Origin: Chrysomallon squamiferum | Taxonomy: Eukaryota; Mollusca; Gastropoda; Neomphalida; Peltospiridae | NCBI GenBank assembly: GCA_012295275.1 | Contig: CM022671.1 | Location: 35,274,183-35,336,182 of the forward strand | Reading direction: 5' to 3' | DNA: 62,000 nucleotides | Part shown: in pieces, positions 54,108 through 62,000 of the stretch | How the letters are laid out: every line of letters starts with the position of its first letter | How positions within the stretch are numbered: position 1 is the stretch's first letter | Program-made: the position numbers and the translations under genes | The notes under the pieces: generated by a model | Databases searched by the model: none | What the model saw: only the letters and a program-made list of their open reading frames with translations | Told to the model about the DNA's origin: nothing

Positions 54108-55023
54108 GGAAAAACAGATGAATGAACAGAGAAGAAAGGGATAAAATTAGAGATGACAGACATTTTATTTGCATTTAAAAACAAACTGATTTTGTTATAT
54201 TTCAGGCATAATTTGGTTTTAGAGTATTGATTACTAACCTGAAGAAGATGAAACAAACTTTTTTTTTTACAAAAATTCTTGAAAACCCATTAAATTAGAT
54301 TATAAAGGAAAATAAAATCTGTGTATTGAGGAGGAAACACAAAAAGTATTTTATATTAACATTCCCAGTAAGGTAAACTGGATTAATTAACTACTGCTAA
54401 TGAGATAAATAATGTATGATTAATGCTTGAACAGTAGCAATTAATTAGCCTTTGAAGATATACTAATATCAACTGAAGGTTCAAACACATATTGTCTGGG
54501 CACAAAAGTCTGGGACAGTGGTAGACAATTTATTGCTATTTCTTTCTTTTCTTTAAATATTTGTCTTTAGAACCCATTGGTGAGATTTGATCTCAGGTCA
54601 CTCTAGTTGTAAAGACAATAAAGTGAATAAACTAGAGATAGAAGTTTTCAGCAAGAACTGAGCTTAGTACGCAGGTGTTGTACGTGTTTTAACTGAAAGA
54701 ATGGGCAGAAAACAGTAGTAAATGCATGCTGTAAAGCCGATGACTTACAGTACAGACAGAAACTGTGAGTGTGTTTTTGTCATAATGTCAGTGATATAGA
54801 TGTAATAGGAATCAAATCTCACTGTACAAGTACTGTGAAGCATGCAACACAAAGAATTTACTGTAGAGAGTTAATTGAAAGACAAGATTGTGAACAATAC
54901 TGAACAGAATCAATGATAATCCAATAGTAAAATACAGCAGTGTGTCTTCTTGTGTCTGACACTTTTACTGTTTTATTGTTTACTGTGTGTGGGGAAAATT
55001 AATAATAGAGTGAAATTAACTGT

Positions 55024-55068
<45 letters not shown>
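55024..55068. repeat. (CA)n microsatellite
   Basis: About 21 CA units. Confidence 0.97.
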
Positions 55069-55069
<1 letters not shown>

Positions 55070-56627
55070 AGAGACATATAAACACAAAAAATAAGAAATG
55101 GTTGTAACAGAAAGGTTTTAAGACAGACCCATTTGACTCTTGTATGATTGCATGATTTGTTCATTTAGTCCAGACAGACAGACATAATATCAGACATTAT
55201 TCAAATGTGGGAAAGATGAATTGTAAATCTGTGTAGACCATCAAGTCAATTATCAGATTAAGTGAGAAAACTTGCTTGTGACAAGTTTCCATGATAGGTA
55301 CCTAAAGTCATACACTATAGTCGCGACATGGGTTAGCAGTTACAAATGTTGCTTTTGTCATTTTTATTTTATTTTCAGGTTCTTTTCTAATTTTTCTGCA
55401 CAGATGAACTAATCTATTTTTCACACTCATGGTTAAAGCAGGCTCTGCGTGGACTTCATCGTTTCTTTGCCAAACACACTGGAGCTTTTTAATTAGTAGC
55501 TTAGCAACAGAAAAGTAATTTCAGTCTGGCAGAGTTTTAACACCCAATATGTCAGTATTTGACGTACAACAACCAGGTTGATTGATAACTGCTTACCTTG
55601 CCTCAGGTATTTATTGGACGTCTTCCTACCATGCTGTTGTGTTTTAATTAACATCCTCATATGAATATATGTAAGCTTCGTGTCAAATTAGCTAGCAAAG
55701 AAAAATTGGTCTTCTTGTTAAAAACAAAATCAAAATAATTGATGTATGTAATTAAGTGCGTCATGTACATAACTTATTACACACTGTAAGTATATGAGTT
55801 GTATATTACAGCCCAAAGACAGGGTTATAAGACTGGTTATCAGTGGCTATGGCAGGTATTTTCCTGTTTGTAGAGTATGAAACTTTATATCTTGTTGTTA
55901 ATGGTAAAATGTAGTAGTTTTTACAGGAAGAGAATATTTCAGAATATTGAATGGTTAGTATCAAATAACTGATGAAAGAAAATTAATCAATATACTCTTA
56001 GGAGATATAAAACAAAACACTGAGGGTTTTTGTGTTTTGTTATTATTGTTGTTGCTGTTGTTGTTGTAGTGGTTGTGGTTTTTAACTATTTCAGGTTAAA
56101 CACAATAATGTTTATCTGTTACAAAGTAATCATAAATATCCATAAATTGGCTGTAAATATCTTTCATCTGGTTGTAAATATATTTCATTTGATTGCAAAT
56201 ATCTGGTACATTAGTTTGCAAATACCATTTATCTAATTACATGTCTATCTATAAGCAGATTGTCTATATCTCTAAATCCAAAATCTGTAGATTTACACAA
56301 TTAATGGGCATTAAGTTATATAATAAAACTATAAAAATAAATTTAGAATATAAATAAAAATAAAGAGAAAATATATTTGAATGTTATTTCTGTGTGTGAT
56401 ATATCTGGATTTTGTAAGTTTTATACATAATAACAAAATATTGCCAATATTAGACATCATAAAAATTTGGTTGCCAGGCAGCGCTGACATCAGAATTAAA
56501 ACAAATATCCAGCTGATCTCTTCTTTCCTGTGTCTGATTGTCATTTGTCTGTCAGTCCGTTTCTGTAACTACTGGGTGTTTTTTTTTTCATGTTGTTCTT
56601 TCAAATGTTTTTTTTTTCTTTTTCTTT

Positions 56628-56688
56628 TCTTGTTGTTGTTGTTGTTGTTGTTGTTATTGCTGTTGTTGTTATTATTATTATTATTTTA
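56628..56688. repeat. (GTT)n-(ATT)n trinucleotide tract
   Basis: About 60 bp of TTG then TTA units. Confidence 0.93.
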
Positions 56689-59620
56689 AATCCTCTCTTT
56701 GATGGTGTTGACTCTGTGATCTGGCGGTTCACACAGAAAGGTTAAAGCAAGCAGTTGGTGACACAGTGTAATTTTCATTTGAATCGTGTCCACTCCTTCT
56801 CATCAAGTCATGCAGCACTGCCAATTATAAAACGCTGATGTAGCCAATAAACAGATATTTCAGACGACATCATGTAGGTGAGCCACTGTGTAGGTTAGTG
56901 ATTGTGCGAAGCTGTGGTGTGTGTGGGGGTGGGATGCCAGTGGGAGGCAGCCTAGGTGGGTGTAAGTTAATTACATTTAGAATTAAGAATGAATATGTGT
57001 GTGTTTTTGTATGTATGCTGTGGTGTGTCTTTATGTCTGTGTGTGTCTGGATGTCTCAGTGTATGTGTATGTCTGTGTATCTGTATGTTTCTGGGGATGT
57101 TTGAATGTCTGCATGTTTCTCTTGTCTCAGTATTTTTATGTCTGTGTGTGATATGTATGCATTTGTATATCTGTGTGAATATATATATATATATATATAT
57201 TAATATATAAGTATGTACTTGTCGACTTGATTATTTGTGTACGCATGTAAAATTAATGCTCTGTACCTAAACAAAGTGACAGATTATTACAGAATTTTGT
57301 TCTGCTGTTCAATAGCTACAGATATATCACAACCAGCCATGCAATATGTTCACTTTAATCAACACATTGAGAATGCATTTACGACAGCACCTCTCATAAC
57401 AAAAGAAAATTGCTTCGCCTGGAAACTTATGAAACATGAATGAATCACAGGGGAGAACTAATACAGTGTCAGCTTCTGATAAAAACTCTGTGTTCACCGA
57501 GATGTAATAATCAGAGTTACCTCAGGCGTGAGAATATGAAGTTATTGTCACCCTGAGACCTGGTTGATAACAGAGTTATTTATCAGTCTGTCCTCAGAGA
57601 CTGCTTTATTAATTAGTCTCCATACTGCACAATGTCCTTCCTTTTCTTCCTCTGTTACATGGAAACGTGGAGTTTAGCGACGTTACAGACGAGTTATAGG
57701 ATCAATTCTGCTTGGTGGAACTTTCATTCTGTTTTCATGTTTCCAGTCAGTGTCTGGCATATTATAAACACATGGCAACAAACAAAGCATGAAGATGCAA
57801 ACCAGACAGAGGTGTCAGCTCACAGCAAGGGTCTCCACAACAAGCTGGCTGGCCCATAACAGAGTGGACTGAGAGAACTGTACAGTGTGTGAAATACCCA
57901 GTTACAGCACAAGTTTATATGAGCTAGTAAATGATATGTGGTTGAAGTTAACAAATATTGTTTTAATATTAACAGCCCATTTCAGTCCAGTTCAGTATTT
58001 TTGTAATAGAGTAGGTTTTTACTATTATTATTATTATAGTTTATATTATTATTGTTATTGTTGTGGTTATTATTATAATTATTATTTGTTATTATTTTCT
58101 TTCAGTAATAGTATTTTTCGGATTATAGGAGAGACTCAGTCTTATGATCCTATTGTTTTTACAAAATAATCTTTCATTAAAACAAAAGGCAGTTTAGTTA
58201 AAAGTAATACTAAAACAATAAATAATAGCTTAATTATATCTGTTGTTTTGAAATCAATGAAAAATTAATAAAACTATTTAGTTAAAACACTACATTGATA
58301 TAATGTAATAATTATAATAATAAAAATAAAAATAAATAAATAAAATAATTAATTATATTTTTTTTTTTATTGATTCCATTAATTAGATATAATTAACTGA
58401 AATCAATATTAAACAAAACATTTCTTCAAGAATGGAGCACTGGTCGGAATGTGATATACTCCAACTGGCACTTCAGACTGAGAACTGATCTTGCACTATA
58501 ACGTAATTATCTCAAATCAACTACAATTTGTTTTAGCCACAGTGTACTGGTTGGAACGGGAAATGGTATAATATTCGTACATCATGCAGAATTGATCCTG
58601 CAGTTATCCGCGCCTCGGGCTAAGAACAGAGCTAATAAAGCTGCTCCAGTGATCTCCGAGATTTTAATTGATTTTATAATTCCTTTCCTTTCATCTTGGG
58701 TTAATCGCCAGTCCTCCTTGCAAGCGATTTCTGAAACTGCTGTCATTGTTGTTTGTCATTAAGAGTGTGTTATTGATAGTATTACATAGTGTCGTATGAC
58801 ACACTCAGTCTGAACTGACGTGTGTCTTTGATAACACAGAACTGAATCAATAGCAAGGATAAAACGTAATTGTCTAAGCAGGCATGGAAACCTGTTTAAA
58901 TTGTAGTCAGTTCATTTATTTTTATTTCTTTTATTTTTTTATTATTATTTTATTTTTTTTTGTCTCTGCTTGTTAAATTTTCTTCTTTTTTTAATTTTTT
59001 TTAATCTGTACATCATTATTTTATATTATTCTTACAATGACTATTTTCATTATTATTATTATTATTACTATTCAAATAAATCTTTTATTCTGTTGTTCAG
59101 TTGACCCAATTTTATAACAATTACCATCTTATGAATATTCATGTCAATGCATGTTACTCATTCATGCATAACTGTTATTTTTTTTTTTTTAAATCTCTTA
59201 AGTAGGTGTAAGAATATTGACATTTTTACATCACGCAATGCTGTCAGTGATAAACTGCTAATCACTTGTAACATGTTGTAAAGGTTTTTGTTTTGTTAGG
59301 CTGTGATATAACTGAGTTATTAAACAGCGTGAGTATTTGTATTTATTTAACGTTTGTATGCTTTTCATTATCATCATCATTATTATGTTACTGTTAATTT
59401 CTTTAATGTGTTATTACATTACCATAGTCAGTCTATTCATTTTTTTTATTTATTGATTGCCAGATTAAATCAGCTTAAATCATAATTTTTTTAATTATTT
59501 TTTTTTTTATTATATTTTTTATTAATAATGGTGCCAATGAGGATGATGTTACAGTAGTAGTGGTAGTAGTAATAATAAATAGTAATGATTGTAATACCAC
59601 TAGTAATGTTAATAATAATG

Positions 59621-59624
<4 letters not shown>

Positions 59625-59684
<60 letters not shown>

Positions 59685-59692
59685 TAATAATG
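59625..59692. repeat. (AAT)n microsatellite
   Basis: About 22 units. Confidence 0.97.
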
Positions 59693-60175
59693 AGAATTAT
59701 TAACAACAACATTTACCAGAATAATGTGTCTGTGTTATTGTGTAAGAAACAGGTTCTGTGTGTGATTGCTATTGATTATAATATTATATGGCTATTGACT
59801 GTCTTGATAACACATTTTCCACTGGAGTGATCACAACCAGATGCACTTAGGTGACTGTGTTTAAGGAGAAATAATAAATCTTATGCTCACTTGAATTATC
59901 CTGGCTGTGAGGCTGCAGACTTGGCTTAGACATGTATCTTGTAAAAAATCCTACACATTATCAGGCTTTAGGCATTTTCTATACTGTAACTTGTCATTTA
60001 TTTTTGTCACTTTTTTCACCATCTTTTTTATTTTTTTTATTTTTTTTGTTTCCTTCATCCTTTATATACTCTTTCTTTTCATTATCTTTCACCCATTCTT
60101 TCTTTCTGTCTATCCCCACTTACTTCCTCCATTCCTGTTTCTTTTTCTCTCTTTCTGTCTGTTATTTTGAAGGTA

Positions 60176-60234
<59 letters not shown>

Positions 60235-60290
60235 CTCCTGTTTGTTCTTTTTCTTTCTCTTTCTGTTTGTGTTTTTTCTTTCTTTTTCTG

Positions 60291-60348
<58 letters not shown>

Positions 60349-60350
60349 CA
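60176..60350. repeat. (TC)n and (CA)n compound microsatellite
   Basis: TC runs at 60177-60231, then a TTTC-rich linker, then (CA)n at about 60300-60346. Confidence 0.96.
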
Positions 60351-60939
60351 CACACAAACAAACACACAAACACACATCCATAACATACACAAACTACAAA
60401 CATAAATGGCAACTAGAATTAATGAAAAAAAAAAGTAAAATCAAATTTATAACTATATTCATCTGATTTACATTATAAAATATAATTTGCTCTAAAAACA
60501 AAATGAGTCAATGGTATCATTATATCTGCTATTTTTGTATGGCAAGAAGAATAACAAAGCTGTAATTACATAATATCGTAATTTCTGTTATTATAAAGGG
60601 TCACGACAGTAAAGTTCTTCTGTATAAAATTACCATTTTTGTCCATCTTGTATGTTCTACTGAAATATTATGAAATGAATGAACTAATGATAATATCATG
60701 TATCAGAGTTTGTGTTGTTGAAAGTTTCTGGTGTAACAGAATTAACTTGGATATTTGTTTTACCTGTACTAAACTGATTTCTGACAGAAGTCTGCATGTG
60801 AAGTGTGGGCCACTCTAACATGTTAAATTTTCAGTAATTCCATTTCATGTTGCAAGCAGAAGCAGAACTTGTTTGCTGGTTAATACCATCAGCTGCCTTT
60901 GTCAGCTGTAGAAAACCACTTCCAGTTCACCTCTTGAAT

Positions 60940-61012
60940 AATGAATTAATGAATGAATGAATGAATGAATGAATGAGTGAATGAATGAGAGAATGAGTGA
61001 ATGAATGAGGAT
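60940..61012. repeat. (GAAT)n microsatellite
   Basis: AATG units with GAGTG/GAGAG variants. Confidence 0.93.
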
Positions 61013-61469
61013 GTATTAACCTGTTTCAATATTATTAACAAAATTCTTGATATCAAAAACATATTATTTCTGTACAAACAAAAGACAATATTAGTCTAAT
61101 GACATCTCAGTATTTTTTAATATTAACAGTTATCAGATATCAACGTACTGATCTTTTGTGTTACGTTTCACTGGAGACCAAACCTACATCTATTAATATA
61201 TGAACTGATTTTAGCAACATGTTATTTTTTATATACTTTTCATTAGACAAATTTTTTTTTTTTTTTAAAACATAAATAAATAAATAAAACCCAAAACTGT
61301 TGACACTTTATATGTACCTGTCATTCTGCAGTGGGTAGAATGGGAAATGATGCAAAAGGTCTACTAAAGAGGACAGATCCTGTAATTGTTCACATCTCAG
61401 ATGACCATTCTAACCATTGGACTACTGCTACAACTGTATAACACTTTTGCTAAAGCTTTCAATTATTTT

Positions 61470-61493
61470 ATTCTATTTTATTTTATTTATTTT

Positions 61494-61524
<31 letters not shown>

Positions 61525-61560
61525 TTTTTATTTTATTTTATTTTTTATCAGAATTTTTAT
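61470..61560. repeat. (TTTA)/(TTTTA) microsatellite
   Basis: T-rich tetranucleotide and pentanucleotide units. Confidence 0.93.
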
Positions 61561-62000
61561 TTTTATTATTTAATTAACTGTTTATATCATATCATTAAAA
61601 AACTAATTTTTTATTTTTATACTGATGTATAATATGTATAAAAGAAAACTTTGATGTGATTTCTAAATTAGCCTGTAGTGTATGATATAAATATCATACA
61701 TATTACACAAGCGGTGTGAAAATACAGTGTTTATTAAACACACAGTTTATATATGACCAGTTTCCAGAAAAGGCCTAAAAAGTCTGAGCTTGATTGACAC
61801 TACATTCTTTATGACACTTTCTGGTTTTTTGTAAGTGAATCCTGGTATCCAGATATTCGAGAGATAACGTTAAGAATGTAACGCATACATTTCAGTTACA
61901 CAGTTATAAGACATTTTATATAAAAGCTTATATTTTCTTAATGTGACAGTTTCACTTTCGTTATCACACAGTAATGAAACATATTATTCAAAATTTATAA

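Noticed and set aside
57632-57859. 75-codon plus-strand frame in fairly unique sequence
   Set aside because: No family resemblance, splice borders or coding-like composition that I can support.

Overview
This is a low-GC, intron-rich, microsatellite-saturated animal nuclear window, not a prokaryotic one. Coding sequence is confined to a few short GC-richer exons with GT-AG borders. Between them lie long stretches of (AG)n, (TG)n, (TTTA)n, (TTA)n and poly-T. The style (no operons, kilobase introns, heavy dinucleotide to tetranucleotide repeats) and the two proteins recognised suggest an invertebrate, perhaps a mollusc or other lophotrochozoan. The species assignment is inference only.

Left edge (1-1030): the first coding exon, on the minus strand, of an SLC13/INDY-type sodium-coupled di/tricarboxylate transporter. 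The rest of that gene lies beyond the left edge. From 1.03 to about 11.59 kb is a divergent intergenic/5' region made mostly of simple repeats, with GC-richer islands at about 4.24-4.41 kb and 8.64-9.33 kb that could hold promoters or untranslated exons.

Most of the window (11.6 kb onward, plus strand) is the 5' part of a RIM-binding-protein (RIMBP/TSPOAP1-type) gene. Four exons are well supported: 43039-43158, 44580-44711, 45879-46064 and 47007-47114. Together they give a continuous coiled-coil of 182 residues. It matches, from memory, the N-terminal coiled-coil block of human TSPOAP1, including an 'NAELA-IA-RLEE' segment followed by an 'ARQRA-DL----LLAKD--I' segment. All four begin and end in phase 0. 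Upstream candidate exons that probably belong to the same gene are 11593-12716 (large, coiled-coil, with one apparent frameshift), 24928-25032, 38659-38778 and 39277-39354. The SH3 and FN3 domains expected of the family are not in the window, so the gene should continue past 62 kb. In known animals RIMBPs link presynaptic calcium channels to RIM at the active zone.

The most interesting structure is in the introns. (1) The head of the last exon, including its 3' splice site, is tandemly repeated six times (46.68-47.05 kb). Only the last two acceptors give an open frame. (2) The acceptor of the 44580 exon sits on the final unit of a 12-copy minisatellite. (3) A 2.83-kb transposon-like element (33583-36412) has roughly 620-bp terminal inverted repeats, a 4-bp ATAA target duplication and arrays of nuclear-receptor-like AGGTCA half-sites in each arm. 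(4) A foldback palindrome at 28.60-28.84 kb has the signature of a template switch. (5) A 51-bp, about ten-copy satellite lies at 52.67-53.18 kb. I found no CRISPR array, rRNA or convincing intact tRNA gene.
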